Shown: positions 25,501-35,855 of the stretch, in pieces
How positions within the stretch are numbered: position 1 is the stretch's first letter
Layout: each line of letters starts with the position of its first letter
Assembly: GCF_001684955.1 (NCBI RefSeq)
Contig: NZ_MAYF01000002.1
Coordinates: forward strand, 17,621-81,620
From: Chryseobacterium contaminans
GTDB taxonomy: Bacteria; Bacteroidota; Bacteroidia; Flavobacteriales; Weeksellaceae
Direction: 5' to 3'
DNA: 64,000 bases
Translations under genes and position numbers: made by a program
The notes under the pieces: generated by a model
Seen by the model: the letters and a program-made list of their open reading frames with translations, nothing else
The model's database searches: none
Told to the model about the DNA's origin: nothing

Positions 25501-28500
25501 GACCATGGTATGTTAATTTCGGAACAAGGGATAAGCCAATCAGAGCCAGTCTGTTTAAAGATTCGGTGAATATTAAGGCAGAATCGTATCTGATGATTGC
25601 CGCCAAAGGAATTGAAGCCGGCGCAAGGGTAGATTTTAACCTGAACCTGATCATTGTAAAAGTGTATGCCGCTATTGAAGTGGGAGCCCACATCAGTTTT
25701 GAAAGGCCACAGGTAGGAGGATACATTTATGTGGAAGGAGGAGCAGAGATCAATCTATTCATCGTAAGTGTTGCCCTGTTTATCTCGATCTATTTCAGAG
25801 TAGAGCTTGTATTCCCGTTCCTGATCCTGGCAGAATTCAAATTCGAACTGAAGATTAAGTTGCTGTTCATTAAAATTAAGCTTAAAGTTCACCTAAGCAT
25901 CAAATGGGAGAAAAATGATAAGGTAGATACAACCGCTGTACCGCCTCTTACTTACGAATCAGATCCGCCAGAGATTGATTATCCGAAAGAAGAAAGATTG
26001 AAAAATGCGGTGAAAGGAGTCCATATGTTGACCAGTGAGACCTTTGATCTTCCTGTTGTACAGGTTGGTAATGCACCGTTACCATCTGTTAAAGATCATG
26101 AAAAGCTGCCTACCATTCCATTGGATACATATATTGATATCAAAATTGAAAAAGGACTTATTCCAACTTCTACTGCAGGTGAGAAAATCGGAGGCCATAC
26201 CAACGGAGCAAGTGAATTTACAGATCTTATCCCGCCTCAGAAAACACAGCCGGGAGGTCATGTTCTTCGTCAGGTAAAACACCAGTATTCCATTGAAGAT
26301 GTAGAGATTAAAATTCTTAATAAACAAGGAACTGCATGGAATAAATATAACCCTTACAGAGCCGTGCTTACCCAGAATGAAGCAAACAGCATCGCTAATC
26401 TGGATAAATTTAAATTAGGATTCTGGCAGAAAACCAATGATAAGTATGATACCATCAGGATTTTGGCATCTACGCCATTCTCATTCCTGGATTCTGCACA
26501 ACCGGGGTGGTTTATTCCTGAACAATATGGAATTACGGCTTCATCATTATTCTGTACAAAAACAGAAAAAGTATGGCATGAATCTGATGTGAAGGATAAA
26601 ACGGTAGGAACGGTATATTATCCACCGGCAGGAGCACCTTATAACTTCATTAATGGGGCCTATTACAACCTTTTAGGAACAGTATCGGATACAACGGATT
26701 ATATGATGGTTTCAAATGCTTCTAACCCGCATAATTTCTCTAAATCCTTAAAGATTACCAACGGAAATACAATGGTTCTTTTACTTCCTGAAGCATCAGC
26801 AAGTATAGAGTTATTCCTTTCTACAATGGCTAGCTCAGTGAGGGTAAGATATTATAAAGATGTATTCTCTAATGCTATTAATCAGAATTATGCTCTGATT
26901 GAAGAAGTAACCAAAACCAAAGCCGAACTGGCATCAAAACTGGTGTATGAAGCAGTTAATCATGGTGGTCAGTATGTAAGTAAGATTGAAATTATTCCTT
27001 ATAATGCCAACCAGCAGGAGATTGATGCTATCAATGCACAAATTGATCAGATCTGGGCCAATGCAACGGCTAATACAACGGGTGAGGTAACCAGCGTTGT
27101 CCTTTCACCGGAACAACAGGCTGTATACAATGAACTTGCTGAACAGTTAAAAAAACTGAAAGAAGGAGGATGTACAACCTCTCAATGTAAGGAGCTTGAC
27201 TTTAATGTGATGCATGTTGAAAATGGTTATAATGGAGTATGGGGTAATGGAAACGTAAACTTTAATATGTCTAATCTAGCCACTCAGTGGGCAGATTATG
27301 AAACCCAGTATATGATGATAACAGGAGGAAACACTCCGCCATTTGTTGATTTCAATACTCATTCCGTAATTTTCCTGGTTTTACCTTATGGTCCTACCAG
27401 CCAGTTTATTAAATATAATAGTGTAATCACAAAAATTTCAGATAAAGCGGATGGTATTGATATCTGCTATTCAAGTGATTATCCGAAAGAAACAACGAAC
27501 AAAGCGGTGATTATTAAGGTGAGCAAGACTACTCCAAAGCCTCTCAATCTGAAGTTTACCCCTGATTGCGGATGTAGTTCTGTAGAAGAACCTTGTACAA
27601 AAGATACAAAACTTTGCGATTTCCTTACAGGGCTTATGTATAATCTTAACCAGTGTATTGTTTATCAGGGAGTAGATGAAGTAACCCAGCTAAGATACAG
27701 TTCAAAATGTTTCTTAATATTCATTGATGCCATCTACCAGTTTGATAAAGAGTTCCCACAATATAACCTGATCCAAGGGGCAGGATATGTGAGAGAGCTT
27801 GTGGAGAAACTGAGAAGCTATCTGAATACCGAAGGTGCTAAGATGTCTGTGGCAGTACAGTTAACAAAAGATATTCACGACATCATTTTTAGACTAGGAA
27901 ACTGCGGATGTAGTGATGATGATGGTAGTGGAAATACATCCAACCTTTGTTATACATTGTTCCATCAGGTGAGATGGGTAACGGCTGAAGATTATGAATA
28001 TCAGCAGACCATTCCATCACAAGATGCTGTAACAGAAGATATGCAGCTGATGCAGGAGGCAATGAGCAAAGTGGTACAGCCGGTTTGGAGACCCAACAGT
28101 GTATACTACATCAACCTTAAACTGAAAGATAATGTAAACGGAGATACACCGCATATCATTGATTATTACTTCGCTTTTAAAACGGCAGGGCCTATCGGGC
28201 ACTTTGAAAAGAAAAAGGAAAGTTATATTGAAAATCTTAAAGATGAACATGGCAATCCAATTCCTGATAAGAAGAAAAATATAGATGAATATCCAATTAC
28301 TTCCCTGAAATCATATATCGATATGAAAAAATCATATCCTAATGTAGATGGAGATCTTCTAATGTCAAAACCATTATTCTACGGTAATGAACAGAGCAAA
28401 ATTGTACTTTCATTTACCAAGCCTTATATCTACAATATGCTTAAAACATGGGCTGCTCATAATGCAAATGGAATGGATATAGGAGAGATCAAAGGAAGTA

Positions 28501-29498
28501 TTAATATCGCAATTAAAGATCCTGTAACGGGTATTAGTATTCCATATCCATTGCCTACTACATGGACAAAACATGAAACAATACCGGTAACTAAAGAAAT
28601 CTGGGAAGAAGACGATCCGAATTTACCATTGGGAATTCAGCAGATGCTTAACTATGTGAATCACGTTAACCAAAGCAATATAGGGATGGCTTGTACCATT
28701 AATCTTGGAAAGCCCGTTACCCCAAAAGCATATAAATACTCGGTTAAGCTGGAAGATCTGAGTCCGGAAAAATTATATACAGCCATTATTTACAATGCCT
28801 TTGATGATGACGGCAACGGAAATTATAATCCACAGCCTGCACCAACAACGGAAGATCCTTACAAAGTATATGAAGAAAACCAGAAGATTCATGAATTTGT
28901 ATTCAGAACTTCAAGATACAAGGATTTCAAAGAGCAGGTAGAAAGTTATAAGCTGAAAGAATACAATGATAAAAACGAAGTGATCGGACAGAAAGATGCT
29001 ATCTATGAAGTGAAAGCAGATCTTAAGCCACAACAGCTTAATGACCTTTATATCTTAGCTTCAGAAGGTATTGAAAATCCAAACTTAAAAGGGCTTGCCA
29101 ATACCTATTCCGAAGTATTTGACCGTGCTTTTGAAGGAGTAATGGGGCTAAAACCATTAAATCCGCCAACCAATACGGAATTTGTTAAAATAGTCAATAC
29201 CAATAATGACGTAGTTGCATTACTGATAAGGAATCCGGAGCCATTCAATGATCCTAGAATTCCATTGAAAGAAGTGAGGGAATGTCTTAAAGTTCTTGAC
29301 GGCTTAAACGAGCATAATAAAGATTTCCAATTAATCTTTTCTAAAGATTATTCTCAGATTTTAGTCGTGCATAAGAGCAATAAGATCAAAGATCTGAAAT
29401 TAAAACTGCAGTTTATGTATAAATACTGGAATGGATCAGCTTATACTGAATTTCCGGGAAGCAGAGTGACAATCAACGAATTAAAACTAAACAATTAA
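22584..29498 (+). CDS. Giant 2304-aa protein, beta-rich, large-locus component (DUF6603-like middle)
   Basis: There is no signal peptide (MSNQTPVTHRYYPRLSSVV). About residues 250-1110 form a long run of alternating amphipathic strands, ending in a very hydrophobic segment at about 1050-1110 (EINLFIVSVALFISIYFR, FPFLILAEFKFELKIKLLF). The passage PFVIPLGSFGIFGFRGLIGYRYV and its surroundings remind me of DUF6603, but I cannot confirm this without a profile search. From about residue 1110 the protein is Pro-rich, then mixed. Cysteine pairs occur near residues 1529 (CTTSQC), 1661 (DCGCSS) and 1773 (NCGCSDD). The C-terminal 500 residues look like beta-sandwich domains. The 5' end is GC-rich (30 of 60 at 22921-22980), in sharp contrast to the preceding toxin cassette. 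It ends 11 bases before the next giant gene. A scaffold, lipid-contacting or conduit role is conceivable. Confidence 0.8.
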   Translation: MSNQTPVTHRYYPRLSSVVTQDDIPDLLGFLKPGITNLLDKIYYKDLQYSKGPKGDSAFYSLSVVSKRIDIEIPGTGISLVLNGTDDTAISAFPITVEYQWKILAYLRYFSLGNFSFEPQQIFEVALRVLNVTEEQAIAHFVNTFVSPANQNITPLMQFASDINAKHNLGLVVNEATTITKIVEDIYQNSNQKYASLVAFATYLLSNDLQETAEKVKTYFKALMPQDIDEFIKEVAIPKFKATLMLSAAIEFPRSILKPVNPLKHPTAPLEVIEDETKKVTLSFGEALFYADTEKGFGYNMDLVLNMSNPAQIGNTGFIIDIHNLKIDLSKTENIAEADADGRPKEFMGVYMEYTEIFLPKKWFKKKNPEGNTQQTIGISANHMLIGTGGLSGNIAIRPTYAVKTVGTETKVVDYFSKFFTLDYDNLKVKSMSSSNETTIHDMDELMTFMNGLASPSELKFVYPMGLRTVAGDYREFQKEEDYYKFLASLSVDSLDDANRTLWFNLGKDSEKSWELGFSKFDIDFHQGQVVHSSLHAGLKIKKFKKYDGQDMIIDVIGEWESKENFKLSAAVLPFGLPMNLFNILTFYLQRIEIGKKNDNFYVEADTKITFPEGSFGEKLLGKEGIDLPAIRYYANGKFEIAGGSSIIPTNLHLNLGPVRMAVTAIHMGTIQRMYKDKMRTYNYIGFDGGININPLGLDVRGNGVKYYYTADNDEMVEKYGGNIEEYKDSYFHISTLEVDLVIPGTASASAAVAIIKGALTIPEPGKSTEYRGKVSLQLPKMNISGSAEMAFDPKYPGFLVDASVELPFVIPLGSFGIFGFRGLIGYRYVAHKEAIGMTENDTWYDYYVHPQRGINTDKFIGPQFTQKYSAPFSFGAGASLATLDGRLASLRAMVLLSVPSMFAIDAGLTIISERLGLTEDDPKVPPFYAFVIVGDNSLEIGAGGNFQLNKNNGSFIDIKAEVQMGFFFKNQRPWYVNFGTRDKPIRASLFKDSVNIKAESYLMIAAKGIEAGARVDFNLNLIIVKVYAAIEVGAHISFERPQVGGYIYVEGGAEINLFIVSVALFISIYFRVELVFPFLILAEFKFELKIKLLFIKIKLKVHLSIKWEKNDKVDTTAVPPLTYESDPPEIDYPKEERLKNAVKGVHMLTSETFDLPVVQVGNAPLPSVKDHEKLPTIPLDTYIDIKIEKGLIPTSTAGEKIGGHTNGASEFTDLIPPQKTQPGGHVLRQVKHQYSIEDVEIKILNKQGTAWNKYNPYRAVLTQNEANSIANLDKFKLGFWQKTNDKYDTIRILASTPFSFLDSAQPGWFIPEQYGITASSLFCTKTEKVWHESDVKDKTVGTVYYPPAGAPYNFINGAYYNLLGTVSDTTDYMMVSNASNPHNFSKSLKITNGNTMVLLLPEASASIELFLSTMASSVRVRYYKDVFSNAINQNYALIEEVTKTKAELASKLVYEAVNHGGQYVSKIEIIPYNANQQEIDAINAQIDQIWANATANTTGEVTSVVLSPEQQAVYNELAEQLKKLKEGGCTTSQCKELDFNVMHVENGYNGVWGNGNVNFNMSNLATQWADYETQYMMITGGNTPPFVDFNTHSVIFLVLPYGPTSQFIKYNSVITKISDKADGIDICYSSDYPKETTNKAVIIKVSKTTPKPLNLKFTPDCGCSSVEEPCTKDTKLCDFLTGLMYNLNQCIVYQGVDEVTQLRYSSKCFLIFIDAIYQFDKEFPQYNLIQGAGYVRELVEKLRSYLNTEGAKMSVAVQLTKDIHDIIFRLGNCGCSDDDGSGNTSNLCYTLFHQVRWVTAEDYEYQQTIPSQDAVTEDMQLMQEAMSKVVQPVWRPNSVYYINLKLKDNVNGDTPHIIDYYFAFKTAGPIGHFEKKKESYIENLKDEHGNPIPDKKKNIDEYPITSLKSYIDMKKSYPNVDGDLLMSKPLFYGNEQSKIVLSFTKPYIYNMLKTWAAHNANGMDIGEIKGSINIAIKDPVTGISIPYPLPTTWTKHETIPVTKEIWEEDDPNLPLGIQQMLNYVNHVNQSNIGMACTINLGKPVTPKAYKYSVKLEDLSPEKLYTAIIYNAFDDDGNGNYNPQPAPTTEDPYKVYEENQKIHEFVFRTSRYKDFKEQVESYKLKEYNDKNEVIGQKDAIYEVKADLKPQQLNDLYILASEGIENPNLKGLANTYSEVFDRAFEGVMGLKPLNPPTNTEFVKIVNTNNDVVALLIRNPEPFNDPRIPLKEVRECLKVLDGLNEHNKDFQLIFSKDYSQILVVHKSNKIKDLKLKLQFMYKYWNGSAYTEFPGSRVTINELKLNN

Positions 29499-29509
29499 TT
29501 AAATCTAAA

Positions 29510-32500
29510 ATGAGTTTTTTTAAAAATCATAATTATATAAGTTCCAAAGGATTAATCAATTCTTCTACAAGAAGCCAGGGAAATGTAATGCAGGTAGGAA
29601 GTATTGATTCCGTTGGGCTGATTACAGTTCTTGACGAAAGCGGTAACCTGAAATGGAACAGAGCTTTCAAATCTCCTCAAGGAGGATATACTACCTTTGT
29701 TAAGGTAATCCCATTCAAAAACGGTGATTTCGCCGTGGTAGGGGTAACCGCCTATAAAACTCCTGTTGTGATGAGGATCAAAGGAACTGGAGAAGTACTA
29801 TGGTGTAAAGTTTTTCCGTCGATTGAAACTGATGAAAGACGTATTTTTGCTGACATTTTTGCTGATTCACTGATTTACCTTACTTTTCATAGTGTAAACA
29901 CAAAGACCAGCGGAACTCTTTTACTAACCGGATGGGAAGGAAAGGTAGATTCCAGAACAGATATTATTAATAACGGTACTCCAGGGGCAACCCTGGAAGT
30001 AACCGGGATCAGTACCTTTAGTGAAATTGTTCATATCAGTGCTAATGAAACCCTGAATGGAGTAACACGCGGTGTGTCTTTCTACGGGCAGGTAAATGAG
30101 CCGGTAATGACAGCTCAATATCCTTCTGTGAATGGGATTCCTGTTGTATTAAACGGAGTTTATTGCCGCCCGAACCAACAAGGTAGCTATGAGCTGCATT
30201 TGGGAGGTAAAATTAACAATATACCTGTTCTTTTGGCACCCGGTGACAGAGCATTTTTATTTAAAGACTGGGGTTCTCAATCAGTAAAATTTATCCATGG
30301 TAAAGACTTTTTCTATGCAACTACAGGTGCAGGTTCTAGCTTCTGCTATTCTGATTATAATTATACACCTGTATGGACGCAGCAGTCATTAGTCAAAGGT
30401 TTTTATATTGATCAGATTGTAGGAAATGAAGTGACCATAAGAGGTACACATACTTCCGATTTTACAGGACTTGTCAGCTCTGGCATTAATACATGTTTTA
30501 CCTCGCCTACTAATAATACCAATGTATCACTAGAGGGGTATAAGTACAAAGAAGCGCTCTATATCTCCAACAAAGTAGATTTTAAGGAAGAAGACCTTAA
30601 TTTTGATATCATCAATAAGCCTTATGCTAATGAAAATGCATGTGGTTCAAATGGTGGTGACGGAACAGAGATTACTTTTAATGAATTTTCAGGATTACAA
30701 ACCCCTAATTTCTATCTTCAGGCTGCTGGATCCAGAGGAGAAGACAGTACCAAAGGAATTCACCTGAGATGGGCTTTCGGTGGTAAATTGGGGGAAAATC
30801 ACCTTCCTAAAGGTAAACTGACGGATAATAAAAACAATTTCAATAAACCTGATGATTTTGTAAAAGTATACAGAACCCTTTATGAAAAGAAAATATTCAG
30901 CCTGGATTTTACGGAATCTCCTCAGCTTATTGATGAAAGTAAGAAGATGTGGGTATATAAGTTTAATAATGACAGTAGAATCTTTTATGTCTATTTCAAA
31001 AATAAAACAAAATATGCTCAGGTAAGGCAATCTGTCAACCCGATGACTGATCCTCTTAAATTCATGGAGCAATATGGTAATGAAATTGTAGAAATTCTTT
31101 GTAAAACAGACATTTTCTTTGCCGCAGAACTAAGGGTGGAAAATCAGCAGTCGGATTCAGTGGTAGAGCTGGAAGCTCTTTCTATTGCAGAACCCAACAA
31201 CCTATCCCAACAGCAGCTTTCTTACAGGGCACACCCTTATAGCTTTAACGGGCTTGCCAATACCTATTTTAATGCTGAGAATGGAAAGACATTGCGCTTC
31301 AGACCAACCCATTGCCTTGTTACCGGAATTAAATTTGAATTCTATTCAGACTTTATCATCAGCAGAAACCAGGCAAACGCATGGAAATTAATGGGAGAAT
31401 TTTCTCTTACTGATGAGAGAGACAGAGCCTTTGACAGATTAGATCCTCTACCGGGTGACAACCCTGTTCATGGAGCATGGCTGAGATACAATGATGGAGC
31501 GTACGTCAATACAGAAAATTATCGGATGAAATGGGAACATGCTTCTACCGGTCCTTTGGACAGAGATATTCAGACTGTGGTAAAAAGGTATGTAGAGTTA
31601 AGTAATGACCAGCAGAATCCAAAAGCGAATGAAACCATTTCAATTAACCTTTCTCCTACGGGTTCACAACAAGTAGTTGATATTAGCACGAATCTTCCTC
31701 AGGATGGAGATATGCAGGTGTCCAACCTGGATATTTTGAATATTGCTGCTCTGGATTACCATGTTGCAAGAATGCTGGGATTGGGATATCTTGATATCAA
31801 AGATGATGTTTTCGGAAACGAGTATATTTATATCGCAGAATATTATACCAATAAAAACCTGGATATTAATTCAGATGATAAGACTTATCAGCTGCTTTCA
31901 ATGTCTCTTCCCGTTTCTACAGAGATTGAAAGGCTTTCATTACCTGTGAAGCTGATGAAGCTGAATAAAGGAATGGACTCTAATAATCCTCAGTCTGCCG
32001 GATTATATGATGCTGAAGGGTATTCCCATAATGGAAAGTATCGTTACATCAGTATTTATAATCAACAGGTTCCCGAAATTGAAGTAAACCCTACATTTAT
32101 GGGGGATTCTCAGGAGTTCAATGCGTCTTCATTTACCTTCCCGGTATATGCTGGACTGGAATATCGTGTTGTAGAGCCTGGAAAAATAGATGATTATCAA
32201 TGGATTAAGCCGGAACTATGCCATGATACTAAATATGCCAATATTGATAATGCGGCTGACTCTTTTGAAACACTGCCTCTTCAGATTCCTGATACGTATG
32301 CTCCATTATATATGCATAAGCAGGATAAAAGTGGAACGTATTTTTATAAAGGATATGGGATCAACTGGTTCTCAAGAGCGCAGGTTGGAGGAGAAGAGCT
32401 GTCTATCGAGACCAAAATTAAACCCAACAACAGGCTATTGCCTCCAACGGCAACAACAGCTTTTCTTATCCAGAAAGAATATCCTGTAACCCTTACTTCT

Positions 32501-35500
32501 CAAGGTGAGCAGGATCGTAGAAATGCAATTACAGACCCTGATAAAACATTGGTAAGACTTGGATTTGATCATCATATTTACCAGGATGAAATTGTATATC
32601 CTATTCCATTTGACTCAACGTTGCAGGATAGTTACTACCTGAATCCGGATGCTGTTTTCCCGGATGATAAAGAGGTGATGGCAGACGAAGTAGAGATCTT
32701 CTACAGGAATTATACGATGAAGGAAATCTCTGCGAAGGTGGCCAGTATTCATCATCATCCAAGTAATCAGCTTTTGGCAGAAATCAAAACGGTAGATTAT
32801 ACCTTGCCAAGTTCAGGAGGAACCATTGCTCCGGGATCTGGTATGCCTGCTCAGCCTTCAATTCCATTAAATATTTTAAAATCAGAAATTCCGGCAGGAA
32901 CAACGATCAATGATTTTATCGGAGGAATTTTCTTACTGGATGGTGAAAGCTATATCATTAACGGCATCGAAGTGGAATCTACAGGATTGAAGTTTACAGT
33001 ATTTAAAAAAGCACCAAGTGCAGCTATTATTGCAGGAACTTCACCGATGATCGATCAGAGCAGTCTTGTACTTCCTACATTCAGTCCGGGAACTGAAGGA
33101 TTATTCAGCGCTACGGAAAATATGCAGAATACACCAACCTGGGGACCGAAAAACCCTAACTCGCTGAAAGTGAAAATCGGAACCAATGATTGGACAATTC
33201 ACAGAGAGATTATTCATACACAGCAATCAGATGGATCTGTTCAGAGATTCCTTGAAAAGAGTAGAGGATTCTGGAAAACAGCTGAAATAGAGATGCATTA
33301 TGAGAAAATTGATAAATATCAAAACAGTGAGGGAGTAGTTATAGATAAACCGGTTCAAGATTATAGGGTCCATAGAGGGGTTTATAAAGTTACATTCCCT
33401 GGATTCAAGCTGGCAAAGCATTCTCAGTTTTCACCCACCTCAGATTCTGTTGAATGGTTTAATGGTATTGTAAGGTTATTTACCGTAGAAGATTATGGTA
33501 ATGGAGTTCCTAAAGAGTCCAGATCTATTTTCAAAGTGGTAAAAACAGAAAATATTGGAACAAACCAGGATCTTGTATTATATATTTACGATGAAAATTT
33601 CAGCATTAAAGAAAATGCGGCTCATTTACCTATATTTAATTATCATCCTGATGATGTGGCAACAATGCCATCTAAACCAATAACTCCACCAGTATATCCT
33701 ACTGATCCTGTTATGGGCAAAAATATGCAGGTCAATTATTATCCTTCTTACAGGGTATATCTGTATAAGAATGCAGCCAATAATTTAATTGAGAATGCTG
33801 TTTTACCTTCTGAAAATGAAGATGTAAGATACTCTATCTTTGGATTTAAGAGTGTTGATAATGATAATGTGGATATGCAGGGAGCTAAGTATAAATCTAA
33901 ATTCAGTGTTCCTGCTGTAATGTTTGCCAATAGAATTGTAGAACCTAAGCCTCCAAGAAAGCCAAAAGGCTCTATGTATGCAACCAGACCGGATAAATTC
34001 GGAAAGTCAACCTATAGCTTTATCACAGAGTATGATCATAAACCTTATTCAGTACAGTTTTTCAGAGCGAATAATGCCGTATTGCTGGCTTCTTTATATG
34101 AACCGTTAAAGATTGAGGAAATTAAAAACAGGCTTAATGCTCTTGGAGGTAATGATGAAGAATTCTTTACTGACAGATGGATGAATTTCGTGGATTTTGA
34201 AATGCTTCTTAATACAACGAAAACAGAATTTGAAGCATTTCCACCGGATAGCCCAGTGAAATATGCCCTGCCACTTCCAAACAGTAAAATATTATTGGAT
34301 GCAATTAATTATTTTGTTGCGAATCATAACGAACATTTTGGGCTCCAGGCAGGACAAAGTGGATATGCTAACTTATTAGATGAAACCAAGTGGAAAAATG
34401 GACAATATCCAATTAACTATCATGTGATTGAGGCAGTTCCCAATAAGTTTGAGGAATTACGTTTGGGACATTTTATTAAAGAAGCAATGATTAACTGCTT
34501 CCTGCCGCTTACAGAAGTACCTGTTATTTATCAGCAGATTCATAATTTTGATTTCAATGATCTGAAAGGGCACAGGCCTAAAAATAAGAAACAGAATATC
34601 AGGGATGCTTCAGGATATTTACTGCCTACTACCCATGCGGATTTTGATATGGCCCCAATGGCAGCTATATACAGCCAAGGTCAGGGCGGAACTCCTCATT
34701 CAACACTGTTTACCGATTTTACACTTGATGGAGCTTCGGATAACTTCTACTTCTACGGAGTAAGAGAATTGGGAAATCAATTGCAGATGGGAGAGTTCAG
34801 TAAATTCCAGGGACCTATTAAACTGGTTAACACCAATCCTGCTGAACCACCAAAGATTTTAAGCTTACTTCCGGTAGTGGATAATTCTACATTGGGAATT
34901 TCTGCGAAAGTAAGGATTGAAGTGAACTCCTATACTGATGTACACAAGATCAATGAAATTTCCATTTACAGGGCAACCAATAAACTGGATGCAGATTCCA
35001 TATTGAGTATGAAGCACATTAAAACAGTGAAAATTGCTGATGTGGAAGTGAATCCTGAAAACGGATCGTGGACAGTGTACGATGAATTTGAAGATCTGGA
35101 TGAAAAACCTTACGGAGATCCGTTGTTCTATCGTGTAGTTGCTTCCAGAAAAGTAGAGTATACTACAATAGATTATAACGTATCACCTCCTGCTTCTAAA
35201 ACGGTACAGGAACAGGCTCCGTCATTACCTTCAAAGACAACGGTAACTATGTTGGTTGAAAATTATAATCCGCCTGCACCTGTATTAAGATATCATTCAG
35301 AGCCAGTAGATTCGGATGTGATCAATTGGGTGATCCTATCCTGGGATCAAGTCTGCTATAAAGGAAAATACCACCTTTATAAAATGAGCCCAACGGGGAA
35401 CTGGAAAGAAATCGCCAGAATAGACACAGATGAGAAAGATACTTCAAAAGCAAAACTGTATGTTTATGGGAATAATCCGGCAACCAATAAAGAAGAATGG

Positions 35501-35770
35501 TTCCTTACAGAAACATTTGACATGACTGGAAATGAGTTTTTCCTTCCTGTTGAAAAATTAGGATTGGATCCTATGAAGATTAAAGATGCAGAAGGAAGAG
35601 TACTTTATCATCACTTCAAGATGGTATCTCAGAATACATCTAATATGTTCAGTACCGAAGAAAAGATTCTTACGATATACAAAGAAGAAACCTGGACAGA
35701 TATAGGTGGAATTTCCCATGACGGAACAGACGGAATGATCTTACAGGGAACTTTCATTGTAAGACCTTAA
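29510..35770 (+). CDS. Giant 2086-aa protein with propeller-like start and Fn3-like end
   Basis: There is no signal peptide or sorting domain. The first about 300 residues contain short repeats of the type 'GxITVLDESGNLKWNRAF' and 'FAVVGVTAYKTPVVMRIKG', suggesting a beta-propeller. A long unassigned middle follows (residues 400-1750), in which HLRWAFGGKLGE and the FRPTHCLVTGIKFEFYSD region look like beta-sandwich domains. The last 300 residues carry two or more fibronectin-III-like modules (LSLLPVVDNSTLGISAKVRIEV; DVINWVILSWDQVCYKGKYHLYK). It lies between the 2304-aa gene and the fibre genes on the same strand, so it is probably a structural partner. The function is unknown. Confidence 0.8.
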   Translation: MSFFKNHNYISSKGLINSSTRSQGNVMQVGSIDSVGLITVLDESGNLKWNRAFKSPQGGYTTFVKVIPFKNGDFAVVGVTAYKTPVVMRIKGTGEVLWCKVFPSIETDERRIFADIFADSLIYLTFHSVNTKTSGTLLLTGWEGKVDSRTDIINNGTPGATLEVTGISTFSEIVHISANETLNGVTRGVSFYGQVNEPVMTAQYPSVNGIPVVLNGVYCRPNQQGSYELHLGGKINNIPVLLAPGDRAFLFKDWGSQSVKFIHGKDFFYATTGAGSSFCYSDYNYTPVWTQQSLVKGFYIDQIVGNEVTIRGTHTSDFTGLVSSGINTCFTSPTNNTNVSLEGYKYKEALYISNKVDFKEEDLNFDIINKPYANENACGSNGGDGTEITFNEFSGLQTPNFYLQAAGSRGEDSTKGIHLRWAFGGKLGENHLPKGKLTDNKNNFNKPDDFVKVYRTLYEKKIFSLDFTESPQLIDESKKMWVYKFNNDSRIFYVYFKNKTKYAQVRQSVNPMTDPLKFMEQYGNEIVEILCKTDIFFAAELRVENQQSDSVVELEALSIAEPNNLSQQQLSYRAHPYSFNGLANTYFNAENGKTLRFRPTHCLVTGIKFEFYSDFIISRNQANAWKLMGEFSLTDERDRAFDRLDPLPGDNPVHGAWLRYNDGAYVNTENYRMKWEHASTGPLDRDIQTVVKRYVELSNDQQNPKANETISINLSPTGSQQVVDISTNLPQDGDMQVSNLDILNIAALDYHVARMLGLGYLDIKDDVFGNEYIYIAEYYTNKNLDINSDDKTYQLLSMSLPVSTEIERLSLPVKLMKLNKGMDSNNPQSAGLYDAEGYSHNGKYRYISIYNQQVPEIEVNPTFMGDSQEFNASSFTFPVYAGLEYRVVEPGKIDDYQWIKPELCHDTKYANIDNAADSFETLPLQIPDTYAPLYMHKQDKSGTYFYKGYGINWFSRAQVGGEELSIETKIKPNNRLLPPTATTAFLIQKEYPVTLTSQGEQDRRNAITDPDKTLVRLGFDHHIYQDEIVYPIPFDSTLQDSYYLNPDAVFPDDKEVMADEVEIFYRNYTMKEISAKVASIHHHPSNQLLAEIKTVDYTLPSSGGTIAPGSGMPAQPSIPLNILKSEIPAGTTINDFIGGIFLLDGESYIINGIEVESTGLKFTVFKKAPSAAIIAGTSPMIDQSSLVLPTFSPGTEGLFSATENMQNTPTWGPKNPNSLKVKIGTNDWTIHREIIHTQQSDGSVQRFLEKSRGFWKTAEIEMHYEKIDKYQNSEGVVIDKPVQDYRVHRGVYKVTFPGFKLAKHSQFSPTSDSVEWFNGIVRLFTVEDYGNGVPKESRSIFKVVKTENIGTNQDLVLYIYDENFSIKENAAHLPIFNYHPDDVATMPSKPITPPVYPTDPVMGKNMQVNYYPSYRVYLYKNAANNLIENAVLPSENEDVRYSIFGFKSVDNDNVDMQGAKYKSKFSVPAVMFANRIVEPKPPRKPKGSMYATRPDKFGKSTYSFITEYDHKPYSVQFFRANNAVLLASLYEPLKIEEIKNRLNALGGNDEEFFTDRWMNFVDFEMLLNTTKTEFEAFPPDSPVKYALPLPNSKILLDAINYFVANHNEHFGLQAGQSGYANLLDETKWKNGQYPINYHVIEAVPNKFEELRLGHFIKEAMINCFLPLTEVPVIYQQIHNFDFNDLKGHRPKNKKQNIRDASGYLLPTTHADFDMAPMAAIYSQGQGGTPHSTLFTDFTLDGASDNFYFYGVRELGNQLQMGEFSKFQGPIKLVNTNPAEPPKILSLLPVVDNSTLGISAKVRIEVNSYTDVHKINEISIYRATNKLDADSILSMKHIKTVKIADVEVNPENGSWTVYDEFEDLDEKPYGDPLFYRVVASRKVEYTTIDYNVSPPASKTVQEQAPSLPSKTTVTMLVENYNPPAPVLRYHSEPVDSDVINWVILSWDQVCYKGKYHLYKMSPTGNWKEIARIDTDEKDTSKAKLYVYGNNPATNKEEWFLTETFDMTGNEFFLPVEKLGLDPMKIKDAEGRVLYHHFKMVSQNTSNMFSTEEKILTIYKEETWTDIGGISHDGTDGMILQGTFIVRP

Positions 35771-35798
35771 TTAACCTTTCACATAACTAATAAAGATA

Positions 35799-35837
35799 AA
35801 ACAGTTCCTCCTTACCGGTAGGAAAGGGGGACTGTTT
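35799..35837 (+). promoter_or_regulatory. Hairpin between the 2086-aa gene and the first fibre gene
   Basis: AAACAGT (35799-35805) pairs with ACTGTTT (35831-35837). The stem extends through several G-T pairs and encloses the palindrome taccggta. The ATG follows 18 bases later. It may be an attenuator or mRNA processing site. Confidence 0.5.
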
Positions 35838-35855
35838 ATCAAAAACAAAAAAATT

